Below, piece by piece: positions 1-6,473 of a stretch of DNA of 10,016 bases. Numbering within the stretch: the stretch's first letter is position 1; every line of letters starts with the position of its first letter. The DNA is from JAKEGK01 sp036507695. GTDB taxonomy: Bacteria; Pseudomonadota; Gammaproteobacteria; SZUA-152. The stretch spans positions 1-10,016 of the forward strand of contig DATCIR010000315.1 of assembly GCA_036507695.1 (NCBI GenBank). Reading direction: 5' to 3'. The translations under genes and the position numbers were made by a program. The notes beneath the pieces are model-generated. The model did not search any database, was not told where the DNA came from, and saw only the letters and a list, made by a program, of their open reading frames with translations.

Positions 1-1942
1 GGCCGCTGATGTGAACCGTTCCAGTGAGGCTGGCGGCTTTCACCGCGCTGGTTTTCGCAACGAGAATGATGGGCTCGCCGAGATACAGGTCGGGAATCCG
101 GTTGGGCCACATTTCCACGGCGGCATTATCCGGAAATTTCACTTTCACATCCGTTAACACCGGTGTTTCCAGCTTGGTGAACAATTCCTGCATTTTGGTT
201 TGCACTTCATCGGTGCTGCCGATAAAGGTATACGTGCCACGGCCGTGCTCGGCGGCGCGCGTCATAAAATAACTGTTGGGCGCCGAACCGATGCCCACGG
301 TAAACAAGCGGTTGTTACCCAGTTTTTGTTTGATCAGCTCGAACAACTGGGTTTCGTTACCGACACTGCCATCGGTCAGGAAAATAATCTGCCGCACGCG
401 CTCTTCATCATTTGCTTGCGCCAGTGCGCGTGCGATGGCCGGATACATTTCGGTGCCGCCGGTGGCAGACAGGGAATCCACATAACGCAATGCGTGATTG
501 ATATTAATTTGGCTCGCGGTTTGCGCCTGGCGGAACAAAACATCGGTGACGGAATTAAATTGGATGACATTAAAGGTATCGATGGCGCGCAAACGGCTAA
601 GCGCCATCTTTAGCGCCGCTTTCGCTTGAATAATGGACGTGCCGCCCATGGAGCCGGAGGTATCGATAATATAAGTCACTTCCCGGGCGAGGTGCTGGTT
701 GCCGGGAATGCCGGCGGTGGGCGGCATGACCATGATCAGGTTATACAACTCGCCGTTGATCTCTGCGCTGTCTTTTATTTCTTCACTGAACAAGGTTTCA
801 CTAAATAAGGCTTCACTGAACAAGGCTTCACTAAACAAGGCCGCTTTGGGGGAATAACCCGCGTCAATGGTCCAGCTCAGGTTAAAGTCGCGATCAGCCG
901 GCACGGTTCCTTGCGCCAATTGTATAACCGCACGCCCTTCCGCCTGGTGATCGGTCTGGATGGTGTGATAAGGACTAATAACCTGCTTAATGGGGAAACC
1001 CGCGTTTAATTCCACTGTGATGGTGACGGGGTTGGTGTCGTAAGCTTGCGAATATTCGGGCGCATAAACCGGCGGGGTGATACGCGAGGCGTCGGGCACG
1101 GCGTCGGTATCCATGGCCCAGCCCGTTCCGGAAAAACTATCAATGCGTTCCTGGTAATCCGCCGTCTGGTTAGCCACCGGCTGGTAACCCACTGCCTGGA
1201 AGTGAGGCTGCTCACCGTCTTGTGAGTCTGGTTGCTGAGTTGGAACTTTCGGCGTGCCGGGAATATAACGCGGGGTCATGGTCAAGGGAAAACGGATATC
1301 AAATTTACCCTGCCCTGGCTGTTGTTCGTATTGCACGGTTTGCTGGTATTCGATTTCAATGGTGACGGATTCATAGGGCCCGATATTGGCGACGGAGTTG
1401 GTAAACACATTGGGCCGTTCCTGTTCCGTCAGCGCGGCTTTTTTGCCTTCCTGTTTGGCCTGGGTGTAGGTTTTTTTCGCGGCTTCGCGTTCCTGGATTT
1501 CGCCTTCGACGACGCGCTCGCCAATTTTCATGCGCATGTGATCCACCGCGGCATTCTCCGGCAGGGGAAACACGTAAACGCCTTCCACCCAGAAGTCATC
1601 GGGATTCTTAAACGTCTGCACGACCTTGGAACGCACCACCATGCCGCTGACTTTCATTTCCACATTGGTGTCCACCGCCGGCGCGATATGAAAAACGCCC
1701 CGCTTATCGGTTCGAAATAACAGGCTGCCTTGGTGCACGTCAGACAAACCGACTTCAGCGGGGCGAGGGGTTGGCGTGTGAGGGTAGGCATACGCCGTGG
1801 AGGACAACATTAATACAACGGCGACAAACACCAGCGAGGCTAGCAGGCCAACACCCATGGCGGTGATCATGCCCACGAACACATCCTTCGCTAGGTTGGG
1901 TTTACCGATTGCGTTAACATGGGCCCGGTATGTACTGTTCAT
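1..1942 (-). CDS. Marine proteobacterial sortase target protein (VIT + VWA domains), C-terminus beyond window
   Basis: I translated the minus strand from the ATG at 1942; it stays open for 647 codons to the window edge, so the 3' end is missing. Residues 21-46 are strongly hydrophobic after a 20-residue N-region and end in a signal-peptidase-like AYA at 50-52, giving export. Residues about 83-205 form a VIT domain (QTFKNP, EGVYVFPLPENAAV, GEIQEREAAKKTY). A von Willebrand A domain starts near residue 420 with an intact metal site: DTSGSM (D427, S429, S431), TGGTE (T497) and LTDG (D524). VIT followed by VWA beside a dedicated two-component system matches the family TIGR03788. Its members end in an LPXTG-like sorting signal and lie next to a sortase gene; both would be left of position 1 and are not seen. 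The role is inferred as a cell-envelope anchored adhesion or scaffold protein. A 15-bp repeat inserts ALFSE copies between the domains. Confidence 0.93.
   Translation of the reverse strand, partial: MNSTYRAHVNAIGKPNLAKDVFVGMITAMGVGLLASLVFVAVVLMLSSTAYAYPHTPTPRPAEVGLSDVHQGSLLFRTDKRGVFHIAPAVDTNVEMKVSGMVVRSKVVQTFKNPDDFWVEGVYVFPLPENAAVDHMRMKIGERVVEGEIQEREAAKKTYTQAKQEGKKAALTEQERPNVFTNSVANIGPYESVTIEIEYQQTVQYEQQPGQGKFDIRFPLTMTPRYIPGTPKVPTQQPDSQDGEQPHFQAVGYQPVANQTADYQERIDSFSGTGWAMDTDAVPDASRITPPVYAPEYSQAYDTNPVTITVELNAGFPIKQVISPYHTIQTDHQAEGRAVIQLAQGTVPADRDFNLSWTIDAGYSPKAALFSEALFSEALFSETLFSEEIKDSAEINGELYNLIMVMPPTAGIPGNQHLAREVTYIIDTSGSMGGTSIIQAKAALKMALSRLRAIDTFNVIQFNSVTDVLFRQAQTASQININHALRYVDSLSATGGTEMYPAIARALAQANDEERVRQIIFLTDGSVGNETQLFELIKQKLGNNRLFTVGIGSAPNSYFMTRAAEHGRGTYTFIGSTDEVQTKMQELFTKLETPVLTDVKVKFPDNAAVEMWPNRIPDLYLGEPIILVAKTSAVKAASLTGTVHISG
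782..841 (-). repeat. Four tandem 15-bp units inside the sortase-target gene (LFSEA/LFSET repeats)
   Basis: On the plus strand the units are TTCACTGAACAAGGT, TTCACTAAATAAGGC, TTCACTGAACAAGGC and TTCACTAAACAAGGC. On the coding strand they give LFSEA, LFSEA, LFSET and LFSEE, residues 369-388, in the linker between the VIT and VWA domains. The copies alternate at two positions (GAAC and AAAC/AAAT), so duplication may have occurred as a 30-bp dimer. The repeat is in frame and keeps the reading frame open. Confidence 0.9.
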
Positions 1943-2202
1943 GTATTTATCCTTTTTTTAACTGGTTGTTGATGGTCATGTTGGTGATGTTTGCTTTGAT
2001 CCAGCGTGCCTTCCCTGGCGGATTCGAACAGCGGGGGTGTTCCCTGTATGCGCCGGATTTCCTGAATCTGTTGAGGATAATTAAAGCGCCGGAACATGGC
2101 GGGCTGGCGGTTGAATTCTGGCAAGGCGGCAATGAATTCTGACGAATTATGGCAAGCGCTTTTTTTACCGGTGTCAGGTGCCGATATAGGTTGCGGATAC
2201 AT
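1939..2202 (-). CDS. Possible 87-residue protein upstream of the sortase-target gene
   Basis: This ORF has an ATG at 2202 and ends in TGA at 1939-1941, so its stop overlaps the start of the VIT/VWA gene as ATGA, an arrangement typical of translational coupling. The product is rich in Gln, His, Pro and Arg, has no signal peptide or membrane segment, and is not a family I recognise. In its favour are the coupling overlap and a continuous frame through the whole space left of the repeat array. Against it, no Shine-Dalgarno sequence precedes the ATG, and the ATG sits directly against the 17-bp repeats, leaving almost no leader. It could instead be untranslated leader or promoter sequence of the target gene. 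Confidence 0.3.
   Translation of the reverse strand: MYPQPISAPDTGKKSACHNSSEFIAALPEFNRQPAMFRRFNYPQQIQEIRRIQGTPPLFESAREGTLDQSKHHQHDHQQPVKKRINT
1950..1956 (-). promoter_or_regulatory. Ribosome binding site of the sortase-target gene
   Basis: On the minus strand AAAAGGA lies 7 bases before the ATG at 1942. This supports that start over internal Met codons and makes independent translation of the target gene possible even if the upstream small ORF is not expressed. Confidence 0.7.
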
Positions 2203-2253
2203 GGGCTATACCTAGGTTTGGGATATACCTAGGTTTGGGCTATACCTAGATTG
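2203..2253 (+). repeat. Three tandem 17-bp repeats, candidate regulator binding array
   Basis: Units GGGCTATACCTAGGTTT, GGGATATACCTAGGTTT and GGGCTATACCTAGATTG follow each other without gaps at 2203, 2220 and 2237. Units 1 and 2 differ at one base, and unit 3 diverges at its right end. Each of the first two contains the palindrome ACCTAGGT. The array lies between the divergent target gene and pdsR. It would cover about -101 to -51 relative to a start site placed from the TATAAT at 2292. Such placement fits an activator array. The obvious candidate ligand is PdsR itself, but this is inference. Confidence 0.85.
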
Positions 2254-2291
2254 TTGAATTGGCTATGCTAATTACAATTCGCTTTAACTGA

Positions 2292-2297
2292 TATAAT
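2292..2297 (+). promoter_or_regulatory. Putative -10 element of the pdsRS promoter
   Basis: A perfect TATAAT lies 36 bases upstream of the pdsR start codon. No good -35 hexamer is present at 16-18 bp spacing (TAATTA or AATTAC occur there). A strong -10 with a poor -35 fits an activator-dependent promoter served by the repeat array just upstream. Confidence 0.5.
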
Positions 2298-2313
2298 TAA
2301 CTAGTTGATAATG

Positions 2314-2320
2314 AAAGGAG
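2314..2320 (+). promoter_or_regulatory. Ribosome binding site of pdsR
   Basis: AAAGGAG lies 7 bases before the GTG at 2328. An ATG at 2323 is only 2 bases from this site and is out of frame with the regulator, so the Shine-Dalgarno spacing supports the GTG start. Confidence 0.75.
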
Positions 2321-2327
2321 ATATGCC

Positions 2328-3020
2328 GTGGCGAAAACAATTGCGATTGTCGAGGATGAACCGGCGATCCGGGAAAATTACGCGGCGTCGTTAAAAAAAC
2401 AGGGGTATCAGGTCGTCACTTTCGGAAACCGTCCGGATGCGCTGGCCGCATTTAATAAAAAGCTGCCGGACCTGGCCTTGCTGGATATCGGCCTGGACAA
2501 TGAAATTGACGGCGGATTTGAACTTTGCCGCAGTTTGCGCGGCATCTCCGCCACCCTGCCGATTATTTTTCTCACCGCCAGGGACAGCGATCTGGATATT
2601 ATTTCCGGACTGCGCCTGGGCGCGGATGACTATCTCACGAAGGACATCAGCATACCCAACCTGTGCGCGCGGGTGGCCGCGTTCTTCCGCCGGCAGGAAC
2701 TCTTGTCCGCGCCGCCTGCAAAGGAGACCATTATTACCCGCAAGGATTTGTCCATGGATATGAACCGTTTTTCGGTGCACTGGAAAAACCAGCCGGTGGA
2801 TTTGACACTGACGGAATTCTGGATGGTGCATACCTTGGCGCTGCATCCGGGACATGTGAAAAACCGCGAGCAGTTAATGCAGGACGCAAAAATCGTCGTG
2901 GACGATGCAACGATCACCTCGCATGTCAAACGCATCCGCAAGAAGTTTCAGGTGGTGGACAAGGATTTCAATTGCGTCGACACCGTGTATGGCATGGGTT
3001 ACCGCTGGGTTGAACAGTAA
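2328..3020 (+). CDS. pdsR: Proteobacterial dedicated sortase system response regulator PdsR
   Basis: This is an OmpR/PhoB-type response regulator of 230 residues, a normal length. The receiver domain (about 3-120) shows the acidic pocket E9/D10/E11, phosphoacceptor D53 in LALLDIGLD, T83 in FLTARD and K105 in YLTKD. The C-terminal winged-helix DNA-binding domain (about 132-228) includes LTLTEFWMVHTLALHPGHV, the recognition-helix region ITSHVKRIRKKF and the closing VYGMGYRW. The start is GTG with a strong Shine-Dalgarno site. It is followed 30 bp later by the pdsS kinase start, with no terminator between them, so the two form an operon. The family call (TIGR03787) rests on the sequence plus the flanking VIT/VWA sortase target and the kinase. 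It probably binds the 17-bp repeats upstream and regulates the divergent target gene; that is inference. Confidence 0.93.
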   Translation: MAKTIAIVEDEPAIRENYAASLKKQGYQVVTFGNRPDALAAFNKKLPDLALLDIGLDNEIDGGFELCRSLRGISATLPIIFLTARDSDLDIISGLRLGADDYLTKDISIPNLCARVAAFFRRQELLSAPPAKETIITRKDLSMDMNRFSVHWKNQPVDLTLTEFWMVHTLALHPGHVKNREQLMQDAKIVVDDATITSHVKRIRKKFQVVDKDFNCVDTVYGMGYRWVEQ

Positions 3021-3050
3021 TTTTGCCGAATAATTCCCTTGCTCTTGTCT

Positions 3051-5249
3051 ATGCTGACTCTGTTTACTTCGGTTATTAATAAGGTTCGCGCTGCGCGCGT
3101 GTTCCGCCTGAGCATTCGCCGCAAGCTGGTGCTGGTCAGCTTGTCCTTGTTGATTATTCCCTGGGTGGGCTACCAGTATATTAACGAAATGGAAGACTAT
3201 TTGCGGAACCGGCAGGAATCGCAGCTTTTAGACCGGGCCCGGGTGGTTGCCTCCCTGCTTTCCGAGCAACCGGGTTTATTTACTACCACAGCCGCTTCAA
3301 CACCGAGCGATGGCAGCCGGCATTTATATGTGCTACCGCTGTCGCAGCCGATTCACATCGACGGGCGAACGGAAGACTGGCTGTCTTATCATGAGCGCGT
3401 CTTTCATTTCAGTGATACGCAGGGGCCCAGCAGCGCCAGCGACTTTGTTCCATCTTCCCTGTCGTTTGATTTTCATATTGGAAGTTTCAAACCCTTCGTT
3501 TACGCGCTGTTCCGCGTCAAGGACAATCATTTGGTCTATCGTTCTTCGGAAGGAGCGAGGATAGACAACGGCGATCACTTGCAGATTGCGATGCAAAACA
3601 GTGAAGGCGAATATGTGCGTTATATATTATCCGCGCGCGCGGAAGGCCGGCTGACCACCTACCAATTGCCTCCACAATCCGCGCTGGACCTGGGCGTCAC
3701 CGAAGAACCGCGCATAGCCGGTTATATACGCCAGACGTCGGAGGGCTATAACATCGAGGTGAAAATTCCGCTAACCATGCTCGGCGCGAAACTCGCATTT
3801 GCGATCGCGGATGTTGACTTACGGCGGACGCGCAAGATAGTCAGTATTGTGCGCACCACAGGCACGGGCTTAATCGAAGACATTGGCACGATCGTCGTAC
3901 CGTCCGTGGAAATTCAAGGTTTGTTATCGCGCCTGTACCGGCCCGGCACCAGAATCTGGGTGACCGACAAGAATGCCCGCGTCATTGCGTTAAGCGGTAA
4001 TTTGAAGGAAAGCGACCGGAATAATTATGACCTCAACACTGAGTACACATCCAATGAAGGCGGCGTGTTTTCCGCGCTGGTCAGGGCGACTTACCGTTCC
4101 TTGTTAAAGCAACCGTCCAAGGAGTTTCATGATGATTTATCCACTGCATCAGTATTAAAAACGCCCGAAATTCATCAGGCCCTGACCGGTACTCCGACGA
4201 CCCGCTGGCGCAATACCTCCGATGAGCGCGTCAGCATTCTTACCGCGGCATATCCCGTGATGTCGAAAAACACCGTCGTGGGAAGCGCCGCGATCGAAGA
4301 GACTTCCAATAGTATTTTAATTCTGCAAAACCGCGCGGTGGAGATTTTGATTAACCTCAGCATTCTGGCGTTCCTGGTTACCGCGTTGACGGTGTTTGCC
4401 TACGCCACGGTGTTGTCGTTCCGGGTGCGCAAATTGCGCGACAACGCCGACCAGGCGATTGGCAGCGATGGCCGCGTGATTGGCGTTGTAACACCGTCCG
4501 GGGCGTCGGACGAAGTCGGCGATTTGTCACGCAGTATCGCCGGCATGTTGAACCGCCTGGCGGAATACAATCGTTACCTCGAAACCATGGCAAGTAAACT
4601 GTCGCATGAACTGCGCACGCCAATTACGGTCGTGCGTTCTTCATTGGAAAACCTGGAAACCGCCGAACTTGATGACGAACACAAAGCGTATACCAACCGC
4701 GCCAAGGAAGGCGTGGACCGCTTGAGCAATATTCTCACCCGCATGAGTGAAGCCACGCGCCTGGAACAAACCATTCAACATGAAGAACGCCAGGAATTCG
4801 ATTTACAGGAAGTGCTAAACAGCTGCATCAAAGGCTATCAGCTTGCCAACCCACGGCAGGAATTCAGTTTGCAGGTCACGAATAAACTGGACAAGCCGTT
4901 TGTGCTAAACGGCGTGCCCGACCTGATCGCGCAGATGCTGGACAAGCTGGTTTCAAACGCCATGGATTTTGCCGATGCAGGGACACCGATTGTGGTGCGA
5001 TTAATACGTTCAGACACGCAGGCCGGCATCCAGGTGCAGAACCAGGGCCCCGCACTGCCCGAGCAGATGAAGGACAATTTGTTCGATTCCATGGTGTCCC
5101 TGCGGGAAAAACGCGGCGCCCAACCGCATCTGGGCTTGGGTTTGTACATCGTGAGGCTTATCGTGGAATATCATCAAGGTTCGGTAAAGGCCGATAATAC
5201 TAACGATAACAGTGGTGTGGTGTTCACCATCACATTTCCCTGCCCCTGA
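3051..5249 (+). CDS. pdsS: Proteobacterial dedicated sortase system histidine kinase PdsS
   Basis: Membrane sensor kinase of 732 residues from the ATG at 3051. TTG codons at 3039 and 3045 are alternative starts, and none has a clear Shine-Dalgarno site. The first membrane helix is about 25-44 (LVLVSLSLLIIPWVGYQYI). A large periplasmic part follows, in which about 98-265 resembles a CBM9-type carbohydrate-binding fold: HIDGRTEDW, VYALFRVKDNHLVYR, GDHLQIAM, YNIEVKIPLTMLG. The second helix is about 429-456, followed by a HAMP-like linker. The dimerization domain has phosphoacceptor His519 in KLSHELRTP. The ATPase domain has an N box (KLVSNAMDFA, N636), a variant G1 box (NQGPALP in place of DxGxG), an F-box-like LFDSMVSL and a G2 box HLGLGLYIV. 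It is expected to phosphorylate PdsR. Placement in TIGR03785 follows from the architecture and locus. The ligand is unknown. Confidence 0.93.
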   Translation: MLTLFTSVINKVRAARVFRLSIRRKLVLVSLSLLIIPWVGYQYINEMEDYLRNRQESQLLDRARVVASLLSEQPGLFTTTAASTPSDGSRHLYVLPLSQPIHIDGRTEDWLSYHERVFHFSDTQGPSSASDFVPSSLSFDFHIGSFKPFVYALFRVKDNHLVYRSSEGARIDNGDHLQIAMQNSEGEYVRYILSARAEGRLTTYQLPPQSALDLGVTEEPRIAGYIRQTSEGYNIEVKIPLTMLGAKLAFAIADVDLRRTRKIVSIVRTTGTGLIEDIGTIVVPSVEIQGLLSRLYRPGTRIWVTDKNARVIALSGNLKESDRNNYDLNTEYTSNEGGVFSALVRATYRSLLKQPSKEFHDDLSTASVLKTPEIHQALTGTPTTRWRNTSDERVSILTAAYPVMSKNTVVGSAAIEETSNSILILQNRAVEILINLSILAFLVTALTVFAYATVLSFRVRKLRDNADQAIGSDGRVIGVVTPSGASDEVGDLSRSIAGMLNRLAEYNRYLETMASKLSHELRTPITVVRSSLENLETAELDDEHKAYTNRAKEGVDRLSNILTRMSEATRLEQTIQHEERQEFDLQEVLNSCIKGYQLANPRQEFSLQVTNKLDKPFVLNGVPDLIAQMLDKLVSNAMDFADAGTPIVVRLIRSDTQAGIQVQNQGPALPEQMKDNLFDSMVSLREKRGAQPHLGLGLYIVRLIVEYHQGSVKADNTNDNSGVVFTITFPCP

Positions 5250-5600
5250 TCCATACGCCGATAACACTTGTATTTGCATCCCTATTTCCTGCGTCTGAAC
5301 AGGCGGTTTGCGTGGATTGTTGAGTGTGCCGCCCAATCTTATAACCATTTTTGATTCAGCATTCAGAAACATGATGAACGGCCCAATTCAACATGTTAGC
5401 GGGTTTTCACTTTTCCAAATGCCGTCCATGTAATATATCGCCGTCTTAACCTATAATTAGGTGCACTGGCTAAAACTAGAACCTATTATCCAAATATAAC
5501 AACGTGAGATATACCAGGCATTGAGCGTTATTCTCAGATATAGTTTGGCGCGTAACGGCTTTCGCGCCCGTCATTCTTTGCGATCCAGGGGACCCAGGCT
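5250..5600. other. 351-bp intergenic region between pdsS and the Cys-rich secreted protein gene
   Basis: I see no convincing gene here. There is no clear rho-independent terminator after pdsS. A palindrome ACCTA-TAAT-TAGGT occupies 5449-5462 and contains TATAAT (5452-5457), a possible -10 lacking a good -35. A GC-rich hairpin lies at 5547-5568. AGGGGA at 5587-5592 is 8 bases before the ATG at 5601 and is a plausible ribosome binding site. Antisense ORFs crossing both ends are shadows of the neighbouring genes. Confidence 0.6.
5547..5568 (+). promoter_or_regulatory. GC-rich stem-loop in the leader of the Cys-rich protein gene
   Basis: GGCGCG (5547-5552) and CGCGCC (5563-5568) are perfect inverted arms around a 10-base loop, 32 bases upstream of the start codon. 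There is no following T-run, so it is not a typical terminator. It may act in the mRNA leader, or be chance. Confidence 0.35.
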
Positions 5601-6416
5601 ATGAAAAATTTAACGGCAGCGGTATTGGTGAGTATGTCCTGCATGGCGGTCTTGTCTATCACCTCCTCACAGGTTGTTTTTGCCATGCAGGATTTAAAGG
5701 CGCAAATGGAAACAGCCGTAAAAGATATGTGCAAAGACCAGAATGCCCTGTCGTGCCTGGAGTCATCGCTACAGACCTGCAGTAGGGCTGTTGACACGGC
5801 GCTTGACAAATGCGCGCATTTATTTCCCAACGGAAGTTTACATGGAGTCGATGATTGGGCGTTAACCTCACATGGCCGCTGCATGGAAAATATTTTACCG
5901 AAGCTACTGAACGTAGAGGCCGGCAAGATTGACGCTTGTATGCAGCTGGCGAGTGAACACCCCGTTGATCCGAATGCACAACCCCTGAATTCAGCCATGC
6001 CTGATGCGCAAAAAATACATCAAGAACTACCGCAGGCGGCGCAACACCTCAATACTGACGGAGTAACGCTCCCGATTTATAAGAATGCCACTTTGATGCA
6101 GCATATTGATGACGAGCAAAACCTGAATAAACTCGTACCGCAGTATGGTGTTAAGCCCCTGCCCGCTTTGACACTTGCATCAACCGACTCGATAGAACAG
6201 ATCGCCTTGTATTACCGAAAGACATTGAGCGACTTTAAGGAGTATAAATTCAATTCCGCAATTCTATTCCTGGAAAAAGGTCCGGAAGATTTTAATTTAA
6301 ACCGTGACCTGAAACTGTATGCCTCCACACCGCGCGTGGTTATCGAGGATATCGGCGATGGCGAACGGATTCCGCCCGGGGCGCAAAGCAAGATTGAGAT
6401 TTCTTACCGCAAATAA
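5601..6416 (+). CDS. Secreted six-cysteine protein of unknown function
   Basis: A 271-residue protein with a Sec signal peptide (MKN followed by a hydrophobic stretch, cleavage likely after VFA at residue 28). There is no lipobox, so the product should be soluble in the periplasm or secreted. The mature N-terminal half (about 29-125) looks helical and carries six cysteines, C44, C52, C60, C71, C94 and C113, with C-X7-C-X7-C at the start. Six cysteines could form three disulfides. After a Pro/Gln-rich linker (about 120-150), a second domain (about 155-271) has a repeated-strand look: LPIYKNATLM, DSIEQIALYYRKTLSDFK, SAILFLEKGPEDF, PRVVIEDIGDG and KIEISYRK. I do not recognise either domain with confidence. 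The ATG at 5601 is chosen because it gives a proper N-region and has AGGGGA 8 bases upstream. It stands alone, with pdsS 351 bp upstream and a convergent neighbour. Confidence 0.85.
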   Translation: MKNLTAAVLVSMSCMAVLSITSSQVVFAMQDLKAQMETAVKDMCKDQNALSCLESSLQTCSRAVDTALDKCAHLFPNGSLHGVDDWALTSHGRCMENILPKLLNVEAGKIDACMQLASEHPVDPNAQPLNSAMPDAQKIHQELPQAAQHLNTDGVTLPIYKNATLMQHIDDEQNLNKLVPQYGVKPLPALTLASTDSIEQIALYYRKTLSDFKEYKFNSAILFLEKGPEDFNLNRDLKLYASTPRVVIEDIGDGERIPPGAQSKIEISYRK

Positions 6417-6420
6417 TCCC

Positions 6421-6473
6421 CTGCAGTTACCCTATAACTACTAAAATCTTTACAGATTTTTTGGCAATTGCAG
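6421..6473. terminator. Possible bidirectional terminator between convergent genes
   Basis: An inner AT-rich hairpin AAAATCT-TTAC-AGATTTT (6443-6460) extends to six Ts on the plus strand and an A/T-rich mirror on the minus strand. Outer arms CTGCAGTTACC (6421-6431) and GGCAATTGCAG (6463-6473) are complementary at 9 of 11 positions. It overlaps the last codons of the aldolase-family gene. The low GC of the inner stem makes the terminator call tentative. Confidence 0.45.

Noticed and set aside
1232..1720. 162-codon plus-strand ORF rich in Phe, His and Gly
   Set aside because: It is antisense to the VIT domain region, whose minus-strand frame is open for 647 codons and matches a known family.
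2203..2253. Tandem 17-bp repeats as a CRISPR array or replication iterons
   Set aside because: The repeats are contiguous with no spacers, only three copies exist, and no cas or rep gene is nearby; a regulatory array fits better.
2391..2855. 154-codon minus-strand ORF
   Set aside because: Shadow of pdsR; the plus-strand frame carries all receiver and DNA-binding motifs.
5287..5331. GGCGG and CCGCC after pdsS as a terminator
   Set aside because: The arms are only 5 bases with a loop of over 20 bases and no T-run.
5521..5544. TTGAGC and TATAGT as a promoter for the secreted protein gene
   Set aside because: The spacing between the hexamers is only 12 bases, too short for a sigma-70 promoter.
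5534..5998. 154-codon minus-strand ORF rich in Cys and Ser
   Set aside because: It is antisense to the secreted protein gene, which has a good signal peptide and ribosome site; the cysteines arise from the opposite strand's composition.
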